DNA of 64,000 nucleotides from Streptococcus taonis (GTDB lineage: Bacteria; Bacillota; Bacilli; Lactobacillales; Streptococcaceae). The stretch lies in contig NZ_JARZZP010000010.1 in NCBI RefSeq assembly GCF_029948085.1, positions 1 to 64,000 on the forward strand, in the 5' to 3' direction. Positions 26,843-36,310 of the stretch are shown in pieces; positions within the stretch are counted from its first letter, which is position 1; every line of letters begins with the position of its first letter. Under the pieces are notes generated by a model, which made no database searches, was not told the origin of the DNA, and saw only the letters and a list, made by a program, of their open reading frames with translations. A program made the position numbers and the translations under genes.

Positions 26843-27061
26843 TTATTTAAAGCGGTAAGTGATACGTCCACGTGTCAAGTCATATGGACTCATTTCGACA
26901 GTAACACGATCTCCCGCTAAAATACGAATATAGTTTTTACGAATTTTACCAGAAACTGTTGCTAAAATCTGATGTCCATTTTCAAGTTCAACCGTAAACA
27001 TTGCATTCGGCATGGTATCAACTACTTTGCCTTCAACTTCAATCACATCGTCTTTTGCCAC
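26843..27061 (-). CDS. infA: Translation initiation factor IF-1
   Basis: 72-aa S1-like OB-fold factor with [17 protein letters not shown] and the C-terminal [15 protein letters not shown]. The reading frame extends upstream, but the correct start is the GTG at 27059-27061, preceded by GGAGGT with an 8-base spacing; this gives M(V)[10 protein letters not shown]. It lies between adk and rpmJ. Confidence 0.96.
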   Translation of the reverse strand: MAKDDVIEVEGKVVDTMPNAMFTVELENGHQILATVSGKIRKNYIRILAGDRVTVEMSPYDLTRGRITYRFK

Positions 27062-27178
27062 GCAAAAGTACCTCCATAAATTTCGATTTGATGCCTCTAG
27101 ACACAGAGACAACAATTATAAGTCAGACTAACTCAGTATAACATTTGTAGAGACATTTTGCAAGCATGAAAAACGCTT

Positions 27179-27817
27179 TTATTTCAAATTTGTCAATACT
27201 TTTTCGATATCTGCAAATACATCATTGATATCTTGATTACCTTCGATATCATGTACCAAACCTTTAGCACGATAGTGGGCAATAATCGGTTCACCTTGGG
27301 CAATATTGACATCCAAACGACGTTTTACTGTTTCTGGTTTGTCATCTTCACGTTGATAGTAGTCTTCTTCTTTGTAATCAACTGGTGGATTGAAAACTTT
27401 GTGGAAAGTTTCGCCAGTTTCACGGTGAATGATACGACCACTCAAACGTTCGAGTAGGCATGATGGATCTACTTCAATATTAATTACACCCTCAAGTTCT
27501 AGACCAAGGTCTACCAAAATTTGATCCAAAGCGTGGGCTTGTTCAATGGTACGAGGGAAACCGTCTAAGAGGAATCCTTTTTCCTTAATGTCACCTTGAG
27601 CCAAACGTTCTTTAACGATTCCGTTTGTAACTTCATCTGGAACCAACTCACCCTTATCAATGTAAGACTTGGCTAGAACACCCATTTCAGTTTGGTTAGC
27701 CATCGCAGCTCGGAACATATCTCCTGTTGAGATATGAGCTACATGAAATTGTTCCACAATTCTAGCTGCTTGTGTTCCCTTACCTGCACCAGGCAATCCC
27801 ATAATCAAAAGATTCAT
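27179..27817 (-). CDS. adk: Adenylate kinase
   Basis: 212-aa nucleotide kinase balancing AMP, ADP and ATP. P-loop [10 protein letters not shown] (about 7-16), LID region about 127-160 and the [10 protein letters not shown] motif. The LID lacks the four-Cys zinc site, as in other streptococci. Its gene follows secY in the spc operon. Confidence 0.97.
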   Translation of the reverse strand: MNLLIMGLPGAGKGTQAARIVEQFHVAHISTGDMFRAAMANQTEMGVLAKSYIDKGELVPDEVTNGIVKERLAQGDIKEKGFLLDGFPRTIEQAHALDQILVDLGLELEGVINIEVDPSCLLERLSGRIIHRETGETFHKVFNPPVDYKEEDYYQREDDKPETVKRRLDVNIAQGEPIIAHYRAKGLVHDIEGNQDINDVFADIEKVLTNLK

Positions 27818-27885
27818 GATTCAAACTCCTTTTTTGTTTTTAAATAGAAGCAAAAATTCATTTCAACTCCTATTTAAGAACAAAA

Positions 27886-27944
27886 TAGAAGAGAGGAGTA
27901 AAAAATCTGACAAGGTCTTTGATTTTTACACTCCACTCTCTGAG
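27886..27944 (-). ncRNA. Intercistronic hairpin between secY and adk
   Basis: Arms around agaggagtaaaaaatc (27892-27907) and gatttttacactccactctct (27921-27941, one bulge) can pair over about 16 positions. On the minus strand the stem is followed only by TCTATTTTG, so it is a weak attenuator at most. It may set the secY:adk ratio. Confidence 0.55.
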
Positions 27945-27972
27945 CAATAGTGAATTTTATTTTCTATTACAA

Positions 27973-29283
27973 TTATTCTGTTGTATTCATGAAACCAACA
28001 TATTTACGTTTCAATAGATAACCTTCCAATTGTTTGATTCCTTCAATACCTGTTGAGATAATGATCAAGAGACTGGTACCTCCAAAAGCAACGACTTCTG
28101 AAAGACCAAAGACATCCTTAGCCACAATCGGTAAAATAGAAATCACACCAAGGAAGAGTGAGCCGACTGTGGCAAGACGACGAAGAAGTTTTGACATATA
28201 TTCTTCAGTCCCTTTACCAGGACGGACACCGTGAATGTAAGCACCGCTCTTTTGTAAATTCTCTGCTGCTTTCTCAGGATTAATCTGTACAAATGTATAG
28301 AAGAATGTAAAGAGAATAATCAACAAAGCATATAGAGCAATACCTGTTGGCGCTGTTGTCGACAACAACTCCTGAGCGGTACGAACCCAAGCCCAGTCCA
28401 GTCCAGATGCACTAACAAATTGCAAAATTGCTGCTGGTGCTGCTGTGATGGAACTTGCAAAGATAACCGGGATAACTCCAGCAGGGTTAATCTTCAAAGG
28501 CAGATATGAACTAGATGGAGCACCTTGCGCTACCTTGGTATACTGAATTGGAATCTTATATTCTGCTTGTTGCACATATGTTGTGAAATAGATAATCAAC
28601 AAGACAGCTACGATTAAAATTCCTACAAAAATGAGAGATGAGTTCAAGCGGTCACTTGGTACGTTGACAAAATAGTCTACATAGATGCCCTTGATCATAT
28701 CAGGAATTGAAGCAACAATCCCTGCAAAGATGATCATAGAAACACCATTCCCATATCCCTTATCAGTAATCTGTTCACCTAACCAAGTAACAATCATACT
28801 ACCTGCTGTTAGGATCCCTCCAATCACAAGGAAAACTTGTGGTGTTAGAGGAACAGTCAAGAGTTTAGCTCCAGATAAAGCATTAAAACCAGCTGTAATC
28901 CCGATAGATTGCACAAATGCAAGTACAAGGGCAATGTAACGAGTTGCTTGATTCAATTTTCTACGACCAACTTCCCCTTGTTTGCCCCATTCCACAAACT
29001 TTGGTAATAAATCCATTTGTAAGAGCTGGACAACGATAGAAGCGGTAATGTATGGACTAACACCAAGTGCAAAAACTGAGAAGTTTTTCATGGCATTACC
29101 AGACACCAAGCTCAACATATTTAGAAAAGATAGACCACTCAAAGCATTCAAGCTGTTGGCATTGACCCATGGAACTGTAATACTAGTCCCGATACGGAAG
29201 ACCAAAACGATAAAAATTGTAAAAAGAATTTTTGATCGAACCTGCTTAACCTTGAGAGCTTCTCTCAATAATTTAAAAAACAT
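27973..29283 (-). CDS. secY: Protein translocase subunit SecY
   Basis: 436-aa core of the Sec channel with ten hydrophobic segments. Recognisable blocks include GISPYITASIVVQLLQ-like VSPYITASIVVQLLQMDL (about 76-93), the loop EQITDKGYGNGVSMIIF and the cytoplasmic KSGAYIHGVRPGKGTEEY. It lies between rplO and adk; RBS AGAGAGGTGACCT. Confidence 0.97.
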   Translation of the reverse strand: MFFKLLREALKVKQVRSKILFTIFIVLVFRIGTSITVPWVNANSLNALSGLSFLNMLSLVSGNAMKNFSVFALGVSPYITASIVVQLLQMDLLPKFVEWGKQGEVGRRKLNQATRYIALVLAFVQSIGITAGFNALSGAKLLTVPLTPQVFLVIGGILTAGSMIVTWLGEQITDKGYGNGVSMIIFAGIVASIPDMIKGIYVDYFVNVPSDRLNSSLIFVGILIVAVLLIIYFTTYVQQAEYKIPIQYTKVAQGAPSSSYLPLKINPAGVIPVIFASSITAAPAAILQFVSASGLDWAWVRTAQELLSTTAPTGIALYALLIILFTFFYTFVQINPEKAAENLQKSGAYIHGVRPGKGTEEYMSKLLRRLATVGSLFLGVISILPIVAKDVFGLSEVVAFGGTSLLIIISTGIEGIKQLEGYLLKRKYVGFMNTTE

Positions 29284-29295
29284 AGGTCACCTCTC

Positions 29296-29736
29296 TTAGA
29301 TGACTTCTACTGAACCACCTTTAGCAGTGATAGCTTCTTCAGCTGATTTAGAGAATTTAGCTGCTTTCACAGACAATTTCTTAGTCAACTCACCGTTACC
29401 AAGGATTTTGATACCTGATTTTTCAGCTTTAACAATTCCTGCTTCGATAAGAACAACTGGAGTTACTTCTGCACCATCTTCAAAGACGTTCAATTGGTCA
29501 AGGTTAACAATTGCGTATTCTTTAGCGTTGATGTTAGTAAATCCACGTTTTGGAAGACGACGGAACAATGGAGTTTGTCCACCTTCAAAACCAAGGCGAA
29601 CTCCGCCACCGCTACGAGCTTTTTGACCTTTTTGACCACGTCCAGATGTTTTACCGTTACCTGATGAAGTACCACGACCAACACGGTTACGAGTTTTACG
29701 AGAACCTTCTGCAGGTTTCAATTCATGAAGTTTCAT
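29296..29736 (-). CDS. rplO: 50S ribosomal protein L15
   Basis: 146-aa L15 starting [20 protein letters not shown] with the glycine-rich, basic N-terminal arm and the [14 protein letters not shown]-terminal segment. It is 12 bases upstream of secY. Confidence 0.98.
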   Translation of the reverse strand: MKLHELKPAEGSRKTRNRVGRGTSSGNGKTSGRGQKGQKARSGGGVRLGFEGGQTPLFRRLPKRGFTNINAKEYAIVNLDQLNVFEDGAEVTPVVLIEAGIVKAEKSGIKILGNGELTKKLSVKAAKFSKSAEEAITAKGGSVEVI

Positions 29737-29759
29737 TATATATTTTCTCCTCTTTTGTA

Positions 29760-29880
29760 AAATGCTAGCGCCGATAAGAGAGAAAAGGTTGTCTCTCCTA
29801 TCAACTCGCCTATACCTTTGTCATCAAAGATGACTATATCTAGTTTTAGGGGATGGTATACTGCACATCCCCTAAAATTT
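29760..29880 (-). ncRNA. Spacer hairpins between rpmD and rplO
   Basis: Two clear stems lie in this 146-bp gap. One is gataagagaga / tctctcctatc (29773-29802, one mismatch). The other has perfect 12-bp arms ttttaggggatg (29844-29855) and catcccctaaaa (29866-29877). Neither is followed by a proper T run on the minus strand. They look like RNA processing or regulatory structures inside the operon. Confidence 0.55.
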
Positions 29881-29882
29881 CA

Positions 29883-30065
29883 TTAGTTTACTTCTTCAAC
29901 TGTTACCAAGTGAGATACTGCAGTGATCATACCACGAATTGCAGCGTTATCTTCTTTAATAACAGAGCTGTTCAATTTGCCAAGTCCAAGTGCTACAACA
30001 GTTTTACGTTGTGATGGAATGCGTCCGATTGGAGACTTAGTCAAAGTAATTTTAATTTGAGCCAT
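29883..30065 (-). CDS. rpmD: 50S ribosomal protein L30
   Basis: 60-aa L30: [22 protein letters not shown]. The frame is open 18 codons upstream into rpsE, but the ATG at 30063-30065 after AAAGGGGATAAA matches the family start. Confidence 0.97.
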   Translation of the reverse strand: MAQIKITLTKSPIGRIPSQRKTVVALGLGKLNSSVIKEDNAAIRGMITAVSHLVTVEEVN

Positions 30066-30078
30066 TTTATCCCCTTTC

Positions 30079-30573
30079 TTATGCCAAATCAGAAACTGAG
30101 ATACCACGAAGGGCAGCAACTTCTTCAGCGCGTTTCAATTGTTTCAAACCTTCAACAGTTGCGCGAACAATGTTGATTGGAGTATTTGAGCCAAGAGATT
30201 TAGATGTAACATCAGCTACACCTGCCAACTCGATAACGGCACGAACAGCACCACCAGCGGCAACTCCAGAACCTTCTACAGCTGGTTTCAACAATACTTT
30301 AGCTCCACCGAATTCTGAAATAACTTCGTGTGGGATTGTTGTTCCAACCATAGGAACTTCGATCAAGTTTTTCTTAGCATCTTCTACTGCTTTGCGGATT
30401 GCTTCTGGAACTTCTTGAGCTTTACCAGTACCAAATCCTACGCGACCGTTGTGGTCACCAACGACTACAAGAGCTGCAAAACGAAGACGACGTCCACCTT
30501 TAACAACTTTAGTAACACGGTTAACAGCAACTACGCGTTCTTCTAATTCAACTGCATTGTCTTTAAATGCCAT
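30079..30573 (-). CDS. rpsE: 30S ribosomal protein S5
   Basis: 164-aa S5 with the double-stranded RNA-binding domain ([21 protein letters not shown]) and the conserved [11 protein letters not shown] segment near the C-terminus. Involved in decoding fidelity. 18 bases after rplR. Confidence 0.98.
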   Translation of the reverse strand: MAFKDNAVELEERVVAVNRVTKVVKGGRRLRFAALVVVGDHNGRVGFGTGKAQEVPEAIRKAVEDAKKNLIEVPMVGTTIPHEVISEFGGAKVLLKPAVEGSGVAAGGAVRAVIELAGVADVTSKSLGSNTPINIVRATVEGLKQLKRAEEVAALRGISVSDLA

Positions 30574-30590
30574 TTTCTAGTGTCCTCCTA

Positions 30591-30947
30591 TTAGAATTTC
30601 AATCCGTTTTCACGAGCTGCATCAGCCAAAGCTTTCACACGTCCGTGATATAGATATCCACCGCGGTCGAACACCACTTCTGAAATACCTTTAGCGTTTG
30701 CACGTTCTGCAACGAGTTTACCGACAGCAACGGCTTGTTCAGTTTTTGTTCCTTTTGAAACTTCTTTGTCAAGAGTTGAAGCACTTGCGAGCGTTACACC
30801 CGCTACGTCATCAATAACTTGAGCGTAGATGCCTGTATTAGAACGGAATACGTTCAAACGTGGGCGATCAGCAGTTCCAGAGAGTTTTCCGCGAACGCGA
30901 CGGTGGCGTTTTTGGCGGAGTTTGTTTTTATCTGGTTTAGAAATCAC
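30591..30947 (-). CDS. rplR: 50S ribosomal protein L18
   Basis: 118-aa 5S rRNA-binding protein ([20 protein letters not shown] ... [15 protein letters not shown]). The start is the GTG at 30945-30947 with GAGGTG six bases upstream; the open frame extends 13 codons further but lacks an RBS there. Confidence 0.96.
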
Positions 30948-31030
30948 AGTTTTCACCTCTTTAGTTTTAAATCGTGTGCTATGCACAAAGTTGGAAATGA
31001 TATTGGTGGCTGAAAATCAACCACTCAATA

Positions 31031-31567
31031 TTATTTACCTGTTTTACCTTCTTTAAGACGAACATATTCGCCAACGTAACGGATACCTTTACCTTTGTAT
31101 GGTTCTGGTGAACGAAGGCTACGTACGTAAGCAGCTGTTTGACCAACTACTTCTTTTGAAATTCCGCTAACAACGATTGTTGTTGGGTTTGGAAGTTCAA
31201 AAGTAATTCCTTCTGGAGCTTCAACTTCGTCTGGATGTGATTTACCAACAGCCAAAACAAGTTTTGATCCTTGAAGTTGTGCACGGTAACCAACCCCACG
31301 CATTTCAAGTTGTTTCTTGAATCCTTCTGATACACCAATAACCATGTTGTTCAAAAGAGCACGAGTAGTTCCGTGGATAGTTTTCATTTCTTTTGAATCG
31401 TTTGGACGGTGAAGAGTTACTTCAGTACCTTCCACACGAATTTCAATATCTTTTGAGAACTCACGAGTAAGTTCTCCTTTAGGTCCTTTTACAGTTACAA
31501 CGTTGTCATTGTTAGTGATTTCAACACCAGCAGGCAACACGATAACTTTATTACCAATACGTGACAT
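31031..31567 (-). CDS. rplF: 50S ribosomal protein L6
   Basis: 178-aa L6 with [15 protein letters not shown] at the start and the C-terminal [16 protein letters not shown] signature. It follows rpsH after a long structured spacer. Confidence 0.98.
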   Translation of the reverse strand: MSRIGNKVIVLPAGVEITNNDNVVTVKGPKGELTREFSKDIEIRVEGTEVTLHRPNDSKEMKTIHGTTRALLNNMVIGVSEGFKKQLEMRGVGYRAQLQGSKLVLAVGKSHPDEVEAPEGITFELPNPTTIVVSGISKEVVGQTAAYVRSLRSPEPYKGKGIRYVGEYVRLKEGKTGK

Positions 31568-31589
31568 GTTTTTATTCTCCTGTTAAATT

Positions 31590-31752
31590 GTCAGGCCATG
31601 TTGGCCAGTTTTCACGGGGTTAAATCGATTTCTCGATTTAAAGGAATATTTAGGTTTCAATTTCAAAGTGAATCTAGGCATAGTCTAGCAGACATAACTT
31701 TGGGTTAGGCAAGAGACGATAACGACGAGTCACAAAGAAATTGGGAGCTAAA
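31590..31752 (-). ncRNA. Structured spacer between rpsH and rplF
   Basis: A 187-bp gap with three stems: ggcca/tggcc near 31594-31606, the perfect ttaaatcga (31620-31628) / tcgatttaa (31633-31641), and a long-range helix. The last pairs TTTAG (31649-31653), caatttc (31658-31664) and GTGA (31668-31671) with TCAC (31730-31733), gaaattg (31737-31743) and CTAAA (31748-31752). The matched aaa internal loops beside GTGA/TCAC recall the repeat family in the neighbouring spacers, so this may be a diverged relative. Confidence 0.5.
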
Positions 31753-31754
31753 TA

Positions 31755-32153
31755 TTACCAAACGTAAGCGATAACCTCACCACCAACGTTCTTTTGGCGT
31801 GCTTCTTTATCAGTAAGCAAACCTTCAGAAGTTGAAAGGATAGCAATTCCAAGACCGTTAAGTACTTTTGGAAGGTCTTCACGTTTTTTGTAGACACGAA
31901 GTCCTGGTTTAGAAACACGTTTCAAGTTTGTGATAACTTTTTCACCGTTTGGTCCGTATTTAAGGAATACACGGATGATGCCTTGTTTGTCATCTTCGAT
32001 GATTTCTACGTTCTTAACAAAACCTTCGCGTTTAAGGATTTCTGCAATCCCTTTTTTGATGTTTGATGCAGGTACTTCAAGTACTTCGTGTTTTGCTTGG
32101 TTAGCGTTACGAATACGAGTTAGGAAGTCTGCGATTGGGTCAGTCATAACCAT
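31755..32153 (-). CDS. rpsH: 30S ribosomal protein S8
   Basis: 132-aa S8: [20 protein letters not shown] near the start and [20 protein letters not shown] near the end. In E. coli S8 represses the spc operon by binding its mRNA. Here the structured spacers lie on either side of this gene. An alternative start two codons downstream is possible. Confidence 0.98.
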   Translation of the reverse strand: MVMTDPIADFLTRIRNANQAKHEVLEVPASNIKKGIAEILKREGFVKNVEIIEDDKQGIIRVFLKYGPNGEKVITNLKRVSKPGLRVYKKREDLPKVLNGLGIAILSTSEGLLTDKEARQKNVGGEVIAYVW

Positions 32154-32216
32154 TTTATTTTTCTCCTCTTACTAGTAGTTTGCAAGTTGCACTTGCTAGT
32201 TAATACATGATACAAA

Positions 32217-32304
32217 GAGCGTAACAGCAAGAGCAAAAATAGGCAATTTGATGCAGGAGCGATGCTCCAAAGCAAATTGGTCTTTTTTGCCAAAGCTGTA
32301 GCTC
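32217..32304 (+). repeat. Structured repeat element, copy B (rpsN-rpsH spacer)
   Basis: 88-nt element, same orientation as copy A (38813-38900). Nested helices: GAGC/GCTC (32217-32220, 32301-32304), ACAGC/GCTGT (32224-32228, 32295-32299), GCAAAAA/TTTTTGC (32233-32239, 32284-32290), CAATTT/AAATTG (32244-32249, 32274-32279) and the tip GGAGC-gat-GCTCC (32256-32268). Compared with copy A, the paired bases differ but pairing is kept in every helix, while internal loops such as TAGG and the flanks GATACAAA and GTGTTCAA are conserved. Confidence 0.8.
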
Positions 32305-32334
32305 GTGTTCAAATTGGCAAGCCCAACTGAACCC

Positions 32335-32424
32335 GGGCTAAACTCTGTGTGAAAAAGATAAACTTTCCTAGAAACTTCAGTTTCTTCGTCAAGTTTCCTA
32401 TTTTCACTTGGAGTTTTGACGCCC
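32335..32424 (-). repeat. Structured repeat element, copy C (inverted)
   Basis: 90-nt copy in the opposite orientation to copy B, 30 bp away. Helices GGGC/GCCC (32335-32338, 32421-32424), AAACTC/GAGTTT (32340-32345, 32411-32416), GTGAAAA/TTTTCAC (32349-32355, 32401-32407), AAACT/AGTTT (32360-32364, 32392-32396) and the tip GAAAC-ttca-GTTTC (32371-32384). The outer helices are identical to copy A; the tip stem is different but still paired. Confidence 0.8.
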
Positions 32425-32437
32425 TTGATATCTTAAA

Positions 32438-32623
32438 TTACCAAGATGCTTTTGTTACACCAGGGATTTGACCTTTATATGCCAATTCACGGAAGCAAAC
32501 ACGGCAAAGTTTAAACTTGCGGTAAACTGAGTGTGGACGTCCACAACGTTCACAGCGAGTGTATGCTTGAGTAGAGAACTTCGCTGGGCGTTTGTTCTTA
32601 GCAATCATAGATTTTTTAGCCAT
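32438..32623 (-). CDS. rpsN: 30S ribosomal protein S14 (zinc-binding type Z)
   Basis: 61-aa S14 with the zinc ribbon [20 protein letters not shown] (C-X2-C ... C-X2-C), so this is the zinc-dependent form. It lies between rplE and the repeat-bearing spacer. Confidence 0.97.
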   Translation of the reverse strand: MAKKSMIAKNKRPAKFSTQAYTRCERCGRPHSVYRKFKLCRVCFRELAYKGQIPGVTKASW

Positions 32624-32640
32624 TAGTTATACCTCCTATA

Positions 32641-33183
32641 TTATTTTGCAAAAGGCATTCCAAGGCCTGTAAGCAATGCACGTGACTCTTCGTCAGTGTT
32701 AGCAGTAGTTACGATAACGATGTCAAGACCACGAGTTTTGTCAACGTCATCAAAGTTGATTTCTGGGAAGATCAATTGTTCTTTCACACCAAGTGTGTAG
32801 TTTCCGCGTCCATCAAATGATTTTGTTGGAACACCATGGAAGTCACGCACACGTGGAAGTGAAACTGAAACCAATTTATCCAAGAATTCGTACATACGTT
32901 CACCACGAAGGGTAACTTTTGCACCGATCGCAACACCTTCACGAAGACGGAAGCCGGCGATTGATTTTTTAGCTTTAGTGATAAGTGGTTTTTGACCTGA
33001 GATAAGCGCCAATTCTTCAGCAGCTTTTTCAAGGCTTTTAGCGTTTGATACAGCTTCACCAACACCCATGTTCAAAACGATCTTATCTACTTTAGGCACA
33101 GCCATCACTGATGAGTAGTTGAATTGTTCTGTCAAAGCAGGAACTACTTCATTAAGATATTTTTCTTTTAAACGATTTGCCAT
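32641..33183 (-). CDS. rplE: 50S ribosomal protein L5
   Basis: 180-aa 5S rRNA-binding protein. Core segments [12 protein letters not shown] (about 30-41), [19 protein letters not shown] and [10 protein letters not shown]. 23 bases after rplX. Confidence 0.98.
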   Translation of the reverse strand: MANRLKEKYLNEVVPALTEQFNYSSVMAVPKVDKIVLNMGVGEAVSNAKSLEKAAEELALISGQKPLITKAKKSIAGFRLREGVAIGAKVTLRGERMYEFLDKLVSVSLPRVRDFHGVPTKSFDGRGNYTLGVKEQLIFPEINFDDVDKTRGLDIVIVTTANTDEESRALLTGLGMPFAK

Positions 33184-33206
33184 TATACTTCTCCTTTCCT
33201 TCGTGA

Positions 33207-33512
33207 TTAATCAAGCACTTCGCCTGATTTTTTGTTGTAGCGAACTTTTTTACCGTCTACAAATTTGTAACCAACACGACCAGCTACACCGTTTTTGTCC
33301 AAAACTTGAACGTTTGATACGTGGATAGCCGCTTCCTTCTCGATGATACCACCTTGAGGAAGTTCGTTAGTTGGACGTTGGTGTTTCTTAACGATATTAA
33401 CACCTTCAACGATAACTTTGTTTACTTTTGGAAGGGCAGTAAGGACAACAGCTTCTGTTCCCTTATCTTTACCAGCGATTACGCGAACTTTGTCGCCTTT
33501 TTTTACAAACAT
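33207..33512 (-). CDS. rplX: 50S ribosomal protein L24
   Basis: 101-aa L24 with a KOW motif at the N-terminus ([20 protein letters not shown]), an assembly initiator of the 50S subunit. It follows rplN after a spacer holding two small stems (gccc/gggc and ccctgga/tccaggg, 33541-33575). Confidence 0.98.
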
Positions 33513-33590
33513 TAGGTTTCTCCTTGATTTTTCTTACGCCCATAAGGGCACCCTGGAGGTAAATCCAGGGGACTAGTTTGTTTCTAAAAA

Positions 33591-33959
33591 TTAAAGTACT
33601 TCTGGAGCAAGTGACACGATCTTCATGAAGCCACCTTCACGCAATTCACGTGCAACTGGGCCAAAGATACGTGTTCCGCGAGGAGTTTTATCTTCACGGA
33701 TGATAACTGCTGCGTTTTCGTCAAATTTGATGTATGAACCATCAGCACGACGAGCACCTGATTTAGTACGAACGATAACTGCTTTAACAACGTCACCTTT
33801 TTTAACCGCACCACCAGGAGTAGCTTGTTTTACAGATGCCACAATAACATCACCGATGTTCGCAAATTTACGTTTAGAACCACCAAGAACTTTGATAGTC
33901 AAGATTTCGCGTGCACCGCTGTTGTCTGCGACTTTCAAACGAGTTTCTGTTTGAATCAT
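33591..33959 (-). CDS. rplN: 50S ribosomal protein L14
   Basis: 122-aa L14 beginning [19 protein letters not shown], with the conserved [15 protein letters not shown] block. It contacts 16S rRNA at an intersubunit bridge. 25 bases after rpsQ. Confidence 0.98.
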   Translation of the reverse strand: MIQTETRLKVADNSGAREILTIKVLGGSKRKFANIGDVIVASVKQATPGGAVKKGDVVKAVIVRTKSGARRADGSYIKFDENAAVIIREDKTPRGTRIFGPVARELREGGFMKIVSLAPEVL

Positions 33960-33984
33960 TTCAGTTTTCTCCTTTCAGGTTTGA

Positions 33985-34245
33985 TTAAATGATAACCGCT
34001 TCTTCAACGACTTCTACAAGACGGAAACGTTTTGTAGCTGAAAGCGGACGAGTTTCCATGATACGTACGATATCGCCTTCTTTGGCAACATTGTTTTCAT
34101 CATGTGCTTTGTATTTTTTAGAGTAGTTAATACGTTTACCATAGACTGGGTGGTTACGTTTTGTTTCAACTACAACTGTGATTGTCTTGTCCATTTTGTC
34201 AGATACAACACGTCCAACAAGAACTTTACGATTATTGCGTTCCAT
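33985..34245 (-). CDS. rpsQ: 30S ribosomal protein S17
   Basis: 86-aa OB-fold protein ([19 protein letters not shown] ... [21 protein letters not shown]). 24 bases after rpmC. Confidence 0.98.
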
Positions 34246-34269
34246 TGAAATTTCTCCTTCCCTAGTCTA

Positions 34270-34476
34270 TTATTTCGCTTCAGATTGAACTGTTTTGATA
34301 CGAGCGATTTGTTTTTTAACTTCTTTCAAGCGAGCTGTTTGTTCTAATTGACCAGTAGCAGCTTGGAAACGAAGTTCAAACAATTCTTTTTTCAATTCGT
34401 TTTCGCGCTTCGCGAGTTCTTCTTGAGAAAGACCACGAAGTTCTTTAACAAATTCTTTTACTTCATTAAGTTTCAT
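34270..34476 (-). CDS. rpmC: 50S ribosomal protein L29
   Basis: 68-aa, two-helix protein at the peptide exit tunnel ([20 protein letters not shown]; the [21 protein letters not shown] segment lies after it). Close to rplP, nine bases. Confidence 0.98.
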
Positions 34477-34485
34477 GCCTTCTCC

Positions 34486-34899
34486 TTATTCTGCTTCACG
34501 TTTTACGAATTTACATTTAACTGGCAATTTGTGGCTTGCAAGACGAAGCGCTTCGCGAGCGATCTCTTCAGAAACACCAGCAACTTCAAACATTACTTTA
34601 CCACGTTTAACTGGTGCTACCCAACCTTCAGGTGCCCCTTTACCAGATCCCATACGAACCCCGATAGCTTTAGCTGTGTATGATTTGTGTGGGAAGATTT
34701 TAATCCAAACTTTACCACCACGTTTCATGTAACGAGTCATGGCGATACGAGCAGCTTCGATTTGGCGGTTAGTGATCCAGTGGCTAGTTGTAGCTTGAAG
34801 ACCGTATTCACCGAATGCTACTTCTTTTCCACCTTTAGCTTCACCACGCATTTTACCACGGAATTCACGACGGTGTTTAACACGTTTAGGTACTAACAT
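34486..34899 (-). CDS. rplP: 50S ribosomal protein L16
   Basis: 137-aa L16: [19 protein letters not shown] and the conserved [14 protein letters not shown] and [13 protein letters not shown] segments. Three bases after rpsC, so probably coupled. Confidence 0.98.
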   Translation of the reverse strand: MLVPKRVKHRREFRGKMRGEAKGGKEVAFGEYGLQATTSHWITNRQIEAARIAMTRYMKRGGKVWIKIFPHKSYTAKAIGVRMGSGKGAPEGWVAPVKRGKVMFEVAGVSEEIAREALRLASHKLPVKCKFVKREAE

Positions 34900-34902
34900 T
34901 GG

Positions 34903-35556
34903 TTATTTACCTCCTTTAGTGTTTTTACGAGCTGGAAGAACTTCACCACGGTAGATCCATACTTTAACACCAAGTTTACCGTATGTAGTGTCTGCTTCTT
35001 CCCAAGCGTAATCGATATCTGCACGAAGTGTGTGAAGTGGAACAGTTCCTTCAGAGTATCCTTCAGCACGGGCGATATCTGCACCGTTCAAACGACCTGA
35101 TACTTGAGTTTTGATTCCTTTAGCTCCAGCACGCATAGCACGTTGGATTGCTTGTTTTTGTGCACGACGGAAAGCAACACGTTGCTCCAATTGACGAGCA
35201 ATTCCTTCACCAACAAGGTGAGCATCCAAATCAGGTTGTTTGATTTCGATGATGTTGATGTGTACTTGTTTTCCAGTCAATTTGTTAAGTTTAGCACGGA
35301 GTGCATCAACGTTAGCACCACCTTTACCGATAACCATACCTGGTTTAGCAGTGTGAAGTGAAACGTTAACTTTGTTTACTGCGCGTTCAATTTCAATAGT
35401 TGAAACAGCTGCGTCAGCAAGTTCTTTTTGAACGAATTTACGGATTGCAAGATCTTCATGAAGGTAATCCGCGTATTCTTTTTCAGCATACCATTTGGCA
35501 TCCCAATCACGGATGATGCCGACACGCATACCAATTGGATGTACTTTTTGACCCAC
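34903..35556 (-). CDS. rpsC: 30S ribosomal protein S3
   Basis: 217-aa S3 with N-terminal [14 protein letters not shown], a KH domain ([20 protein letters not shown], about 71-90) and the C-terminal [10 protein letters not shown]. It lines the mRNA entry channel. Confidence 0.98.
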
Positions 35557-35568
35557 GATTTTACCTCC

Positions 35569-35913
35569 TTATTTTTCTGCAACAGCTACAGTGATGTGAG
35601 CTGTACGTTTGTTGATTGGTGAAGCTGAACCTTTCGCACGTGGACGGAAACGTTTCATAGTTGGTCCTTCGTTTGCGAATGCTTCAGATACTACCAAGTT
35701 AGCTTTATCCAAACCAAAGTTGTTTTCAGCGTTAGCTACAGCTGAGTTCAAAACTTTCAAGATGATTTCAGCAGCTTTGTTTGGAGTGAATGTCAAAATT
35801 GCGATTGCATCGGCTACGCTTTTACCACGGATGTTGTCAAGAACAAGACGTGATTTACGAGGTGAAACACGTACTGTGCGAGCCATTGCTTTAGCTGAAG
35901 TAATTTCTGCCAT
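35569..35913 (-). CDS. rplV: 50S ribosomal protein L22
   Basis: 114-aa L22 with [20 protein letters not shown] at the start and the exit-tunnel beta-hairpin near [21 protein letters not shown]. The loop is of wild-type length; no macrolide-resistance insertion is evident. Confidence 0.98.
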   Translation of the reverse strand: MAEITSAKAMARTVRVSPRKSRLVLDNIRGKSVADAIAILTFTPNKAAEIILKVLNSAVANAENNFGLDKANLVVSEAFANEGPTMKRFRPRAKGSASPINKRTAHITVAVAEK

Positions 35914-35924
35914 TTATGTTCTCC

Positions 35925-36206
35925 TTATTTTCTACGTGTCTTCTTGTCGTCTGCGGCGTGACCTTTGTAAGTACGAGTTGGTGCAAATTCACCAAGTTTG
36001 TGACCTACCATGTCTTCTTGGATGTAAACAGGTACGTGTTTACGTCCATCATAAACTGCGATTGTGTAACCAATGAAACTTGGGAAGATCGTTGAACGAC
36101 GTGACCAAGTTTTGATAACTTTTTTCTTTTCGTCGTTAGCTTGAGCTTCAACTTTTTTCATCAAATGCTCATCGACGAAAGGTCCTTTTTTAAGACTGCG
36201 TCCCAT
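35925..36206 (-). CDS. rpsS: 30S ribosomal protein S19
   Basis: 93-aa S19 starting [19 protein letters not shown]. The frame is open 16 codons further upstream, but the ATG at 36204-36206 follows AAAGGAGAAAATATAAAA and fits the family. Confidence 0.97.
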
Positions 36207-36310
36207 TTTTATATTTTCTCCTTTAAATTTTGTACCACAGCGGCTTGCGCTCACAAGGAGCGCTACCGAGCTGGCGGAATTTCCTAGTTGCTTAAGCGAC
36301 TAGTTTTAAA
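36207..36310 (-). other. Spacer with stems between rplB and rpsS
   Basis: 104-bp gap with gcgct/agcgc near 36244-36265 and ctagttgc (36288-36295) / gcgactag (36300-36307, TTAA loop, one wobble) stem. No T run follows, so it is not a terminator. Confidence 0.4.
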
